From Rhodamnia argentea (Eukaryota; Streptophyta; Magnoliopsida; Myrtales; Myrtaceae), in contig NC_063156.1 in NCBI RefSeq assembly GCF_020921035.1, forward strand, positions 23,918,283-23,982,282: DNA of 64,000 bases. Reading direction: 5' to 3'. Below are positions 1 through 10,253 of this stretch, piece after piece. Both the position numbers and the translations under genes were made by a program. How positions within the stretch are numbered: the first letter of the stretch is position 1; each line of letters opens with the position of its first letter. The notes beneath the pieces were generated by a model. The model ran no database searches, was not told the DNA's origin, and saw nothing but the letters and a program-made list of their open reading frames with translations.

Positions 1-1103
1 TGTCGGCCTCATAACATATTGCTCTTGAATTATTCAATGATTACTGGAGATGAGAAGTCGTGTTCTTAACTTGAACGAGACTATTCCTAGAATGATTCTA
101 TTGATTTAGTTTGTGATGCTTTTATGATTTGGTTGTTCTTTTATCTATGTGAGTAATCTCAAAGAGCCGATCAACGTAATCAAATTTCCTCCTTGTTCGT
201 ACAATCTATTACATTTGTTAATTTCTGGCAAATTCGAGCAACGAGATGTTCGACTAAACTCAGAAACATTCGCAGCAAAATGGCTTCTGGTTCGCAGCTC
301 AAAGATTGTGAGTGGATTTCTCATATCACTCCAATCGAGCAATTATGATGGTCATTGAGGTATTCTAATTTCAAAGAGGTTCCGCCATGCATCCGATTCT
401 TGATTGTTCGACATGAAATGAGTAGAATTACTTTAGCAACTACTCCATGATTCTCCTCCTTCACGGACTTGACTGTACCCATGCTTAATCTATGCACTCC
501 CGAAAACTTCTTTAGTTAACTTTGGAAACCGGATGACTTCGACAATTTCTCATCTCGATCATAACAAGTATACCACAAAAACAAAAAAAAAAAAATAAAA
601 AGGAAGAAGAAACATGATGGACAAAAAGTAGGGGTGAACGTTCTTGGGTCAATCCAGATTCCACTTAGAATGTATTCATTGGTGTGCATGGTGATCTCAA
701 AGGAGGAAGATGAAGAAGTAGGTCGGCGGTACACTTCAACACAAATGAGAACAAGAAGGAGGAAAGTGGAAGAAAAAGAATGAAAAAACCAAAAATGGGC
801 CCCACATTGAGGGATAATATAGTTAGTACACCATGAAAGGGAGCGTTTAAGCTATGCAAGAAGTGGAAATAGCGCCGTCCAAAAAATATGCAATCATATT
901 TTCAACACTTAAAATTTAAATTTCTAGAGCCTAATTTTTATTTTACCAAACATGCCCTAAAAGTCTTAGTAGATAATAATAACGATCAATCAACACTAGA
1001 TGTGCCTTAATAATTCATGGTCTTGTGAGGCACGGCCACGGGCGAGGCGACCTCGCCCACGGCCGCGATGACCTCGCCCAGCCTAGGCAAGGGCTAAGAA
1101 GCC
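1..1103. other. Intergenic, AT-rich, no gene seen
   Basis: I find no coding region with recognisable domains. Only short chance open frames are present. A GC-rich patch at about 1029-1090 with repeated 'gacctcgccca'-like words resembles the core of the MITEs found elsewhere in the window and directly abuts the Copia relic. Confidence 0.5.
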
Positions 1104-1215
1104 CTAGCCAGCCACTGGGCTATATCCTTTAGCGGGTAATTTGGCTTTTCTTTTTCTTATAACTTTGCCTTGATCGTCCATCTTGTTCTTGTATACCCAT
1201 TCTACGCTGGTCCTC
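1104..1215 (-). pseudogene. Ty1/Copia reverse-transcriptase relic
   Basis: On the minus strand the translation reads EWVYKNKMDDQGKVIRKRKA then AKGYSPVAG. This matches the start of the Ty1/Copia reverse-transcriptase domain, whose usual form is a W-V-(F/Y)-K-x-K-x-D-x-x-G-x-V core followed by a KARLVAKGY-type block. Only about 35 codons are recognisable. No integrase, RNase H, LTR or primer-binding site is visible around it, so it is a dead fragment of a retrotransposon. The upstream part of the same open frame (to 1313) shows no match I recognise. Confidence 0.7.
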
Positions 1216-1329
1216 GGTCGGCCAGACTTCGACTCTCGGCTTCTTGGGACAGCATCGGGGATCACGTCTATGACGGCAACGGCGGTGGTCCTCTTGGGCA
1301 AACCGTCGAGCACCTGGCGGACGGAGCAC

Positions 1330-2390
1330 GACCGTCTCTGTCCACTTTAACCAACCTTTGAGTATCGAGCGACTTATTTATTTATTTATTTATTTTACCT
1401 CCAAGAAAATGACTTACAATCCCACTCACTGATTGATTATGGCGCACGAGAGTCTCGTACTCCGAAAGAATCTAAAATCTCCGAGATCTCGGTCTCTTGT
1501 GTAAGAGAGCAAATCAAAAAATGACTGTACATGTCCGTTGAAAAAATTAGCCTGCAAAACATATTTTCACCACCGTTTGTAATCTATGCATAACTACTTT
1601 CGCAGGTCATGAAAGAATTTTTAGTTCATTTGTTTTTGTAAGCGATTGATTTTTCAAAAATATTTTTTAAATTACTCACTTTTCATGAAACGAACACACT
1701 CTCAATCGCACGAGAAAGGGTAAAAAAAAACATTTCACCGATCGAGAAGAACATAAAAAAAGAAAAGAAAAGGAGATTCACAATTATCATTTCTGGAGGT
1801 CGAACTGTTACTTTCTCGGTTAGTGTTCATGTGGCCACATAATGACGCAAGTCCCACAATCGCTTCTTTTTACCATTTTTGTGCAACTGTTACATTTGTA
1901 GTGAGGCCATGACCAGATTTGAACAGTGGTGTGGGACTCAAGTACATTCGTTTTCCATCTCCCCTTGGCGCAGACGAGCTAAGAGGATCCCTCTTCCCTC
2001 CACCCCAGTACCGAACAGTGGCCATTTTGGAAGCTTTCTTTTGACGGTGGGTGTGTGAGATGGTGGGTGGGGGGAAGAGCAGTGGGAGAGGAAAGATACA
2101 GGACTTGAGAAAGTTAAATTTGAGAGGACTGAGCTAAATATAGAGTCCTGTTCTGTCAAAAGATTTTGAGTTGCTCGAGAACACACAGCAGCCCCTACCC
2201 CCGCTCCATTGAAGTGTTCCTTTCAAACAACACATTTAGAAAGACACAAAAAGATCAGGGGGTTGTGAGTGGAGGCCAAATCCCCCATCCTTTCATCCTC
2301 GGTAGGGTTCTTCTGATCTGGTTCGCTTAAAAGAGATGCAAAATGGCCTGCATGGGGTCGATCCCATATGATAATAACTCGTGCTTATAT
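1330..2390. other. Intergenic / promoter side of the KNATM-like gene
   Basis: No gene is seen. A (TTTA)n tract lies at about 1375-1394. The stretch around 1590-1690, with a 'catgaaacgaacacac' end, resembles decayed repeats at 27.4-27.9 kb and 61.2 kb, so it is probably an old dispersed element. The last few hundred bases before the TATA box are non-repetitive and are the likely KNATM promoter. Confidence 0.4.
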
Positions 2391-2415
2391 TTGGTTCCAT
2401 GGCTACGGCAAGCAG

Positions 2416-2423
2416 TATAAAAG
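2416..2423 (+). promoter_or_regulatory. TATA box of the KNATM-like gene
   Basis: TATAAAAG sits in 'agcagTATAAAAGacaggc'. Transcription would be expected roughly 25-35 bases downstream, at about 2445-2455. This argues that the in-frame ATG at 2399, which lies upstream of the box, is not the translation start and that the ATG at 2477 (or 2456) is used. Confidence 0.55.
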
Positions 2424-2476
2424 ACAGGCTCTGGCCATGGGACAGATGGGTCGCCATGTTTAGAGGGTTTCAAGAA

Positions 2477-2709
2477 ATGGAGGAGGGTCGGAGAGATGGT
2501 TGCTGTGAGGTCACAGAAAGGGATTTGAAAGGAGAAGGAGGAGGAGGAGGAGGAGATGATGATGGTGTTGGTGTTAAAGAAGAAGGTGAAGAAATTGGAG
2601 CAGCAGCAGAAGAAGATCAATGTGAAAATGATGATGCTCTCAAGAGAAGCATATCAAACCACCCTCTGTATGGGGAGCTTGTTGAAGTTCACCTCAACTG
2701 CTTGAGGGT

Positions 2710-2752
<43 letters not shown>

Positions 2753-4699
2753 AACACCCGCAAGTTCACACCAGCACACTTCTCTCAAGTGATTTTCATG
2801 GAATACAAACCTATCAAACACCGATAGATCTACCATTTACACGTGATTATGCCATTTTCTTTTCCTGATCTAACACTGCTTCTGTTGAAGGTTGGTGGAG
2901 CTTGCGAAGATGGCATGGCTCACCAGACGATGATGAATCCACAAGTACACCGTTGCCAACATCAACATGGTGAAGCCAAGAAGAGGACGCCGAGTCAATC
3001 TGATTTGGACCGATTCATGGTAAGCTGCTCGTTAACACAATGGTGTTGCCGTATGTGTCTCATTCTTTGGAGAGCAAACAAGTGAACCTGTCTCGGATTA
3101 GGTTGCATAAGTGATCATCACACTAGCAAAGCATTCAAAGGACGAAACGAAACCTTATGCGTGTAAATCACAATACAAGGAATATCACCAGTTTTAAGAC
3201 CCACAACCAGAAATCGTGAAAGAAGCTACTATCTCCCGACTTCTAACTTCTAGTTTGTACTTGTGCCTATCGAGTGGAAATTTACATGAAGACACCGAAT
3301 TCATATCTTAATATATAAGATTCCATAATAACGGTGTTTATATATGTTAATACTGTCTGTAAATTTCGGAAGTCACAATATTTAAACAAGTCTTTAGTTG
3401 CAATCTTAAGAGAAATTGCATGAAACTCTGTGCTATGAACTCCACCCTTTTCATGAAGAATATTATTAGGGACACAAAAGAGAGGTGTGATAAACTTAAA
3501 TGGGTATGTAGGCAAAAGATCATTACTGTCTAGCGGTAAACTGGAATTTTTGGAACATTGCTTTATGGTATCAACCTTTGCATGCCCAATATACATTCAA
3601 ATCAATGAAGAGGGGCCTCTCTTTTCACTCCATTCTTCTTTAGTAGTGTCACTGTCTAGTACGGAACTTTAACAGGGCACTGAAATATGAGTCAAGTCAA
3701 ATCCACAGTGATGGGATTTGACCACTTTGCTTTTTCTTTTTTTTATCTGGAGTGACTGAGCTCTGAGGGCTCCATCCATGAAAGTGGTATCTGTTATATC
3801 CACTTGAAAGCGACAATACTTGATGTTTGCCCAACTAAAGAAGGGACAGGAGCTCTGGATACTTGCAAAGTTGCATGATAGTTTGGTTCTCCCCTTCAGG
3901 AATTTGAGTTCAGAGTTTGCACATGCAATGATTGATGCGTTAGAGGGGCGATTCACTCACCACTCGCCAGTGTGTTTGCCTGTGTTTGATATACTTGATC
4001 TGATTTTTCATATGTCCAAGATGCTATGATTGCCACAAATCCTTTAGACAACTTCTTGTTGATCTTCCAAATACTTTTTGAAGCATTGCATTTTCGCTTG
4101 GGGCAAACAAAGTATTGTAAACTTTCTTGTATTCTTCTTTCGAAAAAGACATGTGATGATTGACTCGGTTGGACTCTAGAAGCACTTCAAATATGATCAT
4201 ATAAAACAGGCGTAACTAAAGAGATGATGCGAGGAAAACAAATACTAATTGAAGATCCAAATAACTTGGTTTGGTGATTCAACATTTACATAGCCACTTA
4301 GTAAAGAAGAAGAGGGACAAAACCAAGCTAAACTCCTCGTGTATGCTAAAAGAACCGTAAGCTCCGAACAGATCGTACGTAGATACTCAGGTTGGATTAG
4401 GATGAGATGCACATATCAGAAGTAACCACCCAAAAGAGAAAAATGAAGAAGCACTGTTATGCAAATCAAGATGACAGATCGGATGACGCTCGCAGGAAGC
4501 TTACTGCTCGGTTCTGAGCGAGTTGAGAGAAGCCATGGAGGAGCCTCAACAGGAGACGATGGCTTTCATAGACGACATGCATTCTCAGCTCAAGGACATG
4601 ATCACAACTCCAGCCTCTTCTGCAGCTGGACCAGGTGAGCCACCCGTTTTCTCCATTCTCATCTGTCGTTTGCGTCAAGAAAACTGCCCATGGATGTGA
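2477..4699 (+). CDS. KNATM: KNATM-like MEINOX protein (KNOX without homeodomain)
   Basis: Class I-related KNOX protein that has the KNOX1 and KNOX2 halves of the MEINOX domain but no ELK or homeodomain. KNATM proteins heterodimerise with BELL homeodomain proteins and modulate leaf and meristem patterning. Exons: 2477-2707, 2891-3019 and 4496 onward, all phase 0. Residues 1-50 are acidic and glycine-rich. KNOX1 begins about residue 56 (KRSISNHPLYGELVEVHLNC), exon 2 carries a His/Gln-rich linker and SDLDRFM, and exon 3 opens with the KNOX2 signature EAYCSVLSELREAMEEP followed by FIDDMHSQLKDM. Without another intron the frame stops at 4699 (187 aa). A good donor (CAG|GTGAGC) at 4634/4635 could instead splice to an acceptor ending at 4859 and stop at 4894. 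No homeodomain is encoded nearby. ATGs at 2399 and 2456 are in frame; 2477 is preferred because of the TATA box at 2416. The exon 1 donor (AGG|GTTCTC) is weak and runs straight into a microsatellite. Confidence 0.8.
2711..2752. repeat. (CT)n(CA)n compound microsatellite at a splice donor
   Basis: About 11 CT units (2711-2732) are followed by about 10 CA units (2733-2752). The tract begins three bases into intron 1 of the KNATM-like gene. Confidence 0.95.
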
Positions 4700-4899
4700 C
4701 TTTGCGTCCCTTTACCATTTTGAGCGGTTCAACATATGCCGGATTACAAATTATTCATCTTCTTGGAAACTTTACTAATCAGATGGAAGAGATTACACAT
4801 GTCCATTTATAGGGACATACTTCCTCTTCCTCCTAATGAGAACCTGACAATAAACACAGAGAAAGTAACTATTCCTTTTATCTTCCTCATCTGATAGGT

Positions 4900-6185
4900 A
4901 CCTGTTTACAGTGTGCACTCACATAAAATTTTTATCAGTGATTGTCATTTTATCCGTAAATAGTAATTTTCTTAACAAGGTATTTTTAGTTAGCAATTTT
5001 ATCGTGTAAAGTAAATTGCAAATGATGAGTAATTAGTGAATTCTCCACGTGAATAGTAACTTTTCATTCAAAAAGGCTAGGCTACGTTTGACAAGGCTTC
5101 GCTGAAGTCCTTTGGAGATATAAAGGCCTTTGATCCAACACAAATGATTTAGATAAGATTTTTGGACTGTGTTTGGCCGTCCGGATTTCTAATCAAGATA
5201 GAACTAGGTAGAATAAGATTCTATTCACTGTTTGGTGAACTGCGGATTTAAAGTTGCATAATTAGAGGCAAGGCTCAACCGAGGTATACTCTATTTTGCT
5301 AAAACATTAAGATGCTTTAGAAGTTATTCAGTGATGAGTTTTGATGAGCGGGTTATTGTTGAAAAGAGTTTTGTGCCATGTAAATTCAGACACGACATCG
5401 ACGAAGCATACCCCATAGAATCGATGATCTTGATGTGAAGTCGAATCCTTTGAGAATAACTCGTTGGCCTTACTTATTATCTTATCAAGTGAGTAAACAA
5501 GTACTAAATAATTTAATTATCCGGGCCTCTTTTCACAAGTTGAAGATGCACTAATGCAAGTCATCCAAGAGAGCTACCTTGAGAGTCGAGGATCAACCTC
5601 GAGTTCTTCATAACATTTCGAGACCCTTTTTGAATATTGAAATGTTCAAGCCGGTAAAGAACGAGATATGTGATGTTATATCACGCCAAACAATCGATTA
5701 AAGAATATGATCATGGAAATATCCAGCTTTGCGGTCGGTGACCCTAGCCTGTACCTCCGGAGAGGCAGCCACACTTGATGGTCGCCACCAGCTCTAGCCC
5801 AATAGGTGGTCCGGCGAGGCAAAGAGGTGGTCGAACACAAATGAGAGGCGATAGTTGTGGGAAAAATCTAGTTCTCCTCATGTCAATTCTCTTGAGAAAT
5901 TCTATCATAATCTATCCCACCGCCTATCCTAGAATTTTTTTATTCGGGCTAAATCCTGCTTTATCCTATCCTAGACAGTTACCAAACAAGGATAGGATAA
6001 AAAATACCATATTCTAACTTATATCCCGACAACCAAATGTAGCCTAGGAGAGTTGTGGGGAGATGCAATTGCTTTTTCAAAGGCCTTTAGGCAAGGTAGG
6101 TTCGGAGAAGTTTGGGTTTTCAGAATCTCCAGAATGCTAATTTTATTTTTTGTTCTTCCAACTTTGCTATCGTTGAACTTTCATG
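4900..6185. other. Intergenic with possible terminal-inverted-repeat element
   Basis: No gene is seen. 'GGCTACGTTTG' at 5080 and its inverted partner 'caaatgtagcc' ending at 6044 could be the ends of a decayed element of about 965 bp. Inner sequences such as 'tttggccgtcc' and 'accaaacaaggatagg' are also typical of plant DNA transposon ends. I see no clear target-site duplication, so the limits are tentative. Confidence 0.3.
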
Positions 6186-6196
6186 ATTCTGAAAAT

Positions 6197-6703
6197 GGAT
6201 AATTACAAAAAAAAATCCTTAACCTATTGCATTTGTGCCTATTCAACTTTAAACCTTTCAATTTGGCCAATTTGGTCATAAACCTTTTAACAATTTGCCA
6301 ATGTAGTCCATTTGGCTAATTTTGATAGGAAATTGCTAATGTGAACGTCAACCACCCTACATAGCATAACCAACACGTCATGGACAATTTTTTTCAATTT
6401 TCTAGCCCAGTGGCTGATGAGCTAGCAAAAAAAAAAAAAAAAAAGAAAATAAGGAAAAGAGAAGAAAAGGAAAAGGAAAATAACTAAAAAAATAAAAAAT
6501 AAAAAAAGAATTGCCTACGTCGGCGTTGACCGTCTCATATAGGATTGCCGATATCTATGTCAGCTAATTGTGATAAAACTTGACTTGATGGACTAAATTG
6601 ACAAAACATCAAAAGTTTTATGACAAAATGTTCAAATTAAAAAGTTTAAGATCGAATTGACACAAATGCGAAATAGGTGTATAACTTTTATGGTAATTTT
6701 CCC
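6197..6703. mobile_element. Mutator-like MITE, 507 bp, 11-bp TSD
   Basis: The left end GGATAATTAC and right end GGTAATTTTCCC are inverted relative to each other, and the arms continue for well over 100 bases (for example 'aacctattgcatttgtg' against 'cacaaatgcgaaatagg'). The element is flanked by the perfect direct repeat ATTCTGAAAAT at 6186-6196 and 6704-6714. An 11-bp duplication with long inverted arms fits the Mutator superfamily. There is no coding capacity. Confidence 0.8.
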
Positions 6704-6998
6704 ATTCTGAAAATGCCTTCACCTCGAGCGACGTTATCGGCGATCGACCTCGAGTGAGACCGGCCAATGCTAGATCCGGCTCGGCGGCGGCTGCCGCCAA
6801 ACTTAGCTCTACCGACAAAGGTTTGAGATTTTTTTTTTTTTTCAGAAACATAATAGCAAGTCATTTACAAATGTAGTTTTTTTTTCCAAACATCATTTGA
6901 ATCAAAGTTGCTTCCCAATGTATTTTTAAATTACACTTTACCAAATACTATTTGCATTTGTCAAAAATCATTTCACCTAAAGTTCTTTGCATTTTCTT

Positions 6999-7701
6999 GG
7001 GATAAGTATACCGGAAATGTCAGAAGTTAATAAGACGCCCACTTTATTACCAAAAATTTTCGTTGGATTACTTAAGTGCCAAACCCCGATATGCTTGGCC
7101 AAAAATTTGATGTGACATTTTTTATTAATGTTTGAAGCGGACATGGCTCGTCGGTGATCCAATCAACAATAAAAAATATATAAAAATTCAAAAAATATAT
7201 TAAAAATTAAAAATTAATAATTAATTAGATTAATAAATAATAAATTTAAAAAAAGTTAAAATTAACCTAAAAAAGAAAAAGAAAAAGAAAAGAGAGGGTT
7301 GTGTATGTGGCAAGGGCTTGCATAGCCCTCGCCATCATCGAGCGTTGGCTAGGGGCCGACAAACCCTCCGGCCATCCCCCATCCTCGCCGCCTGTGCTTG
7401 TGCAACCTTCTATCTCTCTCTCTCTTAAAATTTTTTTGAGCTTGTTTTCAAATTTAATTTAATTTTTTTAGCTTGTTTTTAATTTTAGATATCCACATGG
7501 ACTGAATTTTTTTAAAAAAATTCCACATAAGATTAGAAATTTAATTATAAATGCCAACGTAGTTAGTTTGGCAGAAATTTTTTGCAAGGCATTTAAGTGA
7601 TCGTTTTTTTTTTCGATTTGACACTTAAGTAATGCAGCGGAAATTTTTGACACTAAAGTAAGCGTCCTACAAAACTTTTGTCACTTTTGATGTACTTGTA
7701 C
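6999..7701. mobile_element. Mutator-like MITE, 703 bp, 11-bp TSD
   Basis: It is bounded by the perfect direct repeat TGCATTTTCTT at 6988-6998 and 7702-7712. The ends 'gggataagtatacc' and, inverted, 'gtacaagtacatc' begin imperfect inverted arms that include 'cacttaagtgat'-type words. The centre at about 7290-7400 is GC-rich ('gagcgttggctaggggccga'). It is non-coding. The family differs from the element at 6197. Confidence 0.75.
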
Positions 7702-7820
7702 TGCATTTTCTTAAAGACTTTGCCAAATGAGTGTCTCGGAGGAGCTGAAAGGTGTTGCCCCCACACCCAATCACCATGTACCGTCCATTTGTCAATTAAT
7801 CGTTAGACTTGTGACATGTG

Positions 7821-8622
7821 GGCCTAATAATCTAAAAAACCTCCAACTTTATCTATTGTCACATTTTTGCCTTTTTTCTCATAAAAAACCTCAAACTTTA
7901 GATCCAGTCTCAATTCTTTTCTAAATTTTTTTTGTCCCATGGTAAACCCTCAACTTTAGGTCCCGTCTCAATTTTATGTTATACTTTTTTTGTCCTATGA
8001 AAAACCTCTAACTTTAGGTCTTGTCCCGATTTATCCTCCACATCCCAATTTTGCTTTAAAATTTTTAGAATTTCATAAAAAATCACAAATTTTTACTTGA
8101 GTCATAAATTTGCCATATTGACCCTCCATCCAATATTTCTCATTGACAATCGAATAATGAAAAACTCCTAAGCACGAGTTATTTGAGTGTCCCGAGCGTG
8201 AACTCTTTGACCGCGAGAGATGGAATATTCCCAAGCATGAGAAATCGAAAATCGAGTGCAAAATCAATGGTGATTTTGACGGAGGTTAATGGAGGCAGAT
8301 TTAGGACTCAAGTAGAAGTTGGTGATCTTTGATGAGATAAAAAAAAAAATCAAAACAGTACCTAAAGTTGAGATTTTTTTTTTTGTGACACAAAAAAGTT
8401 TAGGCTAGAATTGATGCCGGACCTATAGTCGAGGGTTTTTTATGAGATAATTTTTTTTTAAAGTAGAATTGAGGATGGACCTAAAATTGAGAGTTTTTTA
8501 TAAGACAAAAAAAAGTTTAAGGTAGAATTGAGAGTGCATCTAAAAGTTAGACGTATTTTGTGAAACAAAAGGTAAAATTAAGACAAAAGTTAAAATTTTG
8601 AGGTTTTTTAAGATATTAGGCC
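7821..8622. mobile_element. Foldback Mutator-like MITE with internally repeated arms, 10-bp TSD
   Basis: Perfect target duplication GTGACATGTG at 7811-7820 and 8623-8632. The left terminus GGCCTAATAATCTAAAAAAC mirrors the right terminus, read inverted as GGCCTAATATCTTAAAAAAC. Each arm of about 250-300 bp is itself built from tandem units of about 60 bp around 'aaacctcaaactttaggtcc', so the whole can fold into a long hairpin. It is non-coding. Confidence 0.85.
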
Positions 8623-9023
8623 GTGACATGTGAATGTCACAGACAACACTCAATCCAAAACCCCCTACCTTTTCCCAACATTCTTTCTCTCCTATCTTCC
8701 CCCTTTAGCCCCTGTATCTCGAACAAAACCACCCACACCGACCAAGGGCCCGAGCTGTTGCACATTGCCATATCCCACCACGCCACCCACGCTGTTGGAA
8801 GAGCTTTGGGGTGGCGCGGTGGCTCGGATGAACGTAGGAGGGGGACGGGGAAGTCTGTGGCCGTCGGAATCCGGCCTCAAAATGGATATGTCTTACCGTT
8901 GGCATCGGGGACGGTAAATACCCCGCGTTGCTTTGGACACTTGTTCAAAGCATTTGATTGTTCACATCGAGAGAAGGGTAAGTGCATTGGAAATTCTAGT
9001 ATGTCCTTGTTTGGTTGGCTCCT

Positions 9024-9601
9024 GAGAAATTTACCGAAAAAATCTTAAACATGTTGTACGAATACCAATTTAGTTATAGACTTTCAATTTGATCAATTTA
9101 CGCCAAAATTCTTTGAGAATTTGCAAATATAGTCTTTCTAGCCATATTTTAGAAGTACATCGCCAACATGGGCTTTTTTTACAATTTTCTTTAAATTTTT
9201 CTGAGTTTGGTCTTCTTCTCTTTTCTTCTCATCTTATTTTCCTTGCCAGTCGCCATGCCTCGACAATATGTGGCAAAGGTTGTCGGCAACAGGTGGTGGC
9301 CGACCTCACTTGGCCACCCTTGTTGGCCGTCGCCTGTGGCCAGCGACCCCTGCGGGCCATCGCTGAGGCGCGGGCAAATGTTGGAGGGAAATAGGAAAAA
9401 AAAGAGGAAGAATTCAGAAATTTATAAATAAAAAAAAAACTGCAAAAATTGTCCATGCCAACGATTCATGGCCAAAATTGATTGGCATGAATTGGCAAAT
9501 CTTCAAAATGCATATGATTAAATTGACAAAATTGAAAATTTTAGTATTGAATTGACCTCCCATTACATAATAAATTCATGCCTTTTTGTGTTAATTGTCC
9601 C
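9024..9601. mobile_element. Mutator-like MITE with GC-rich core
   Basis: The left end 'gagaaatttaccgaaaaaatc' and right end 'gtgttaattgtccc' have the same 'GGGAAAATTACC' style as the element at 6197. The arms carry 'caatttgatcaatttacg' and related inverted words. The core at 9250-9385 is GC-rich ('ggccagcgacccctgcgggc'). The flanks TTGGCTCCT and TTGGCCTCC could be an eroded duplication. The limits are approximate. Confidence 0.55.
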
Positions 9602-10208
9602 ATTGGCCTCCCCATGACAAGACAATATCATGGATGATGTGGAAAACTTTTTAAAGCTTCACATATGAATATCCCGTAATTTCTACTCTGTTTGAATGCC
9701 CCAAGTAAAGCACATGTGCCTCAGAAAGAACTCCACATTCGAATGAATCTTGAACCCAGTCATTCAGCTAACAAGATGATTGACTTCAATGATGCTTGAA
9801 AATGCCCTCATTTCATGTAGGTGAAACAAATGCCTGACACGAGACCTGGAGGCCTATAATCAAGACGATAAGGAAAAGGCGGTTTCAAGAACTGGAAGAT
9901 CATAACAGTCCGGCCGCTACGAGCTATGATCTACAGATATGCTCTTCTGAAGTCTGTCCGCCCAAGCACTGTGTCTTGTGTTCTTTCTGTGTATGTTATG
10001 TGTTAGTCTAAAAATCAATTCTGAAGTACTGGGATTTGCGTCTACCAATGAAGGCTTGGAGCTAACTAAATGTACGATGAAATGAACATCAAGAGGTCAA
10101 GTAATCAGTCAATTCTTGGCGTCCTTTTACAGCATCAGTTTTGATTGCAGCCATTGAGGAAATGAACCGTCATCATCTACACATGCATTTTACAAATCCA
10201 CAATGCAA
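9602..10208. other. 3' flank of PYD1, no gene recognised
   Basis: Unique-looking sequence lies between the last MITE and the end of PYD1. A possible acceptor ('tcatttcatgtag') at about 9820 is followed by short open frames, but none resembles a protein family I know. It could be remains of an older gene or simply 3' flank. Confidence 0.35.
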
Positions 10209-10214
10209 TTTATT
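10209..10214 (-). other. Poly(A) signal of PYD1
   Basis: AATAAA on the minus strand, about 40 bases after the PYD1 stop codon. Confidence 0.5.
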
Positions 10215-10253
10215 TCAGGTGTACAAGGAAGGGCTTAGCTCCTTCTTACATTT

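Noticed and set aside
2399..2827. Full 148-residue frame including SLSLSHTHTHTNT tail as the KNATM coding exon
   Set aside because: The tail translates the CT/CA microsatellite. The KNOX1 reading continues only if the intron starts at 2708.
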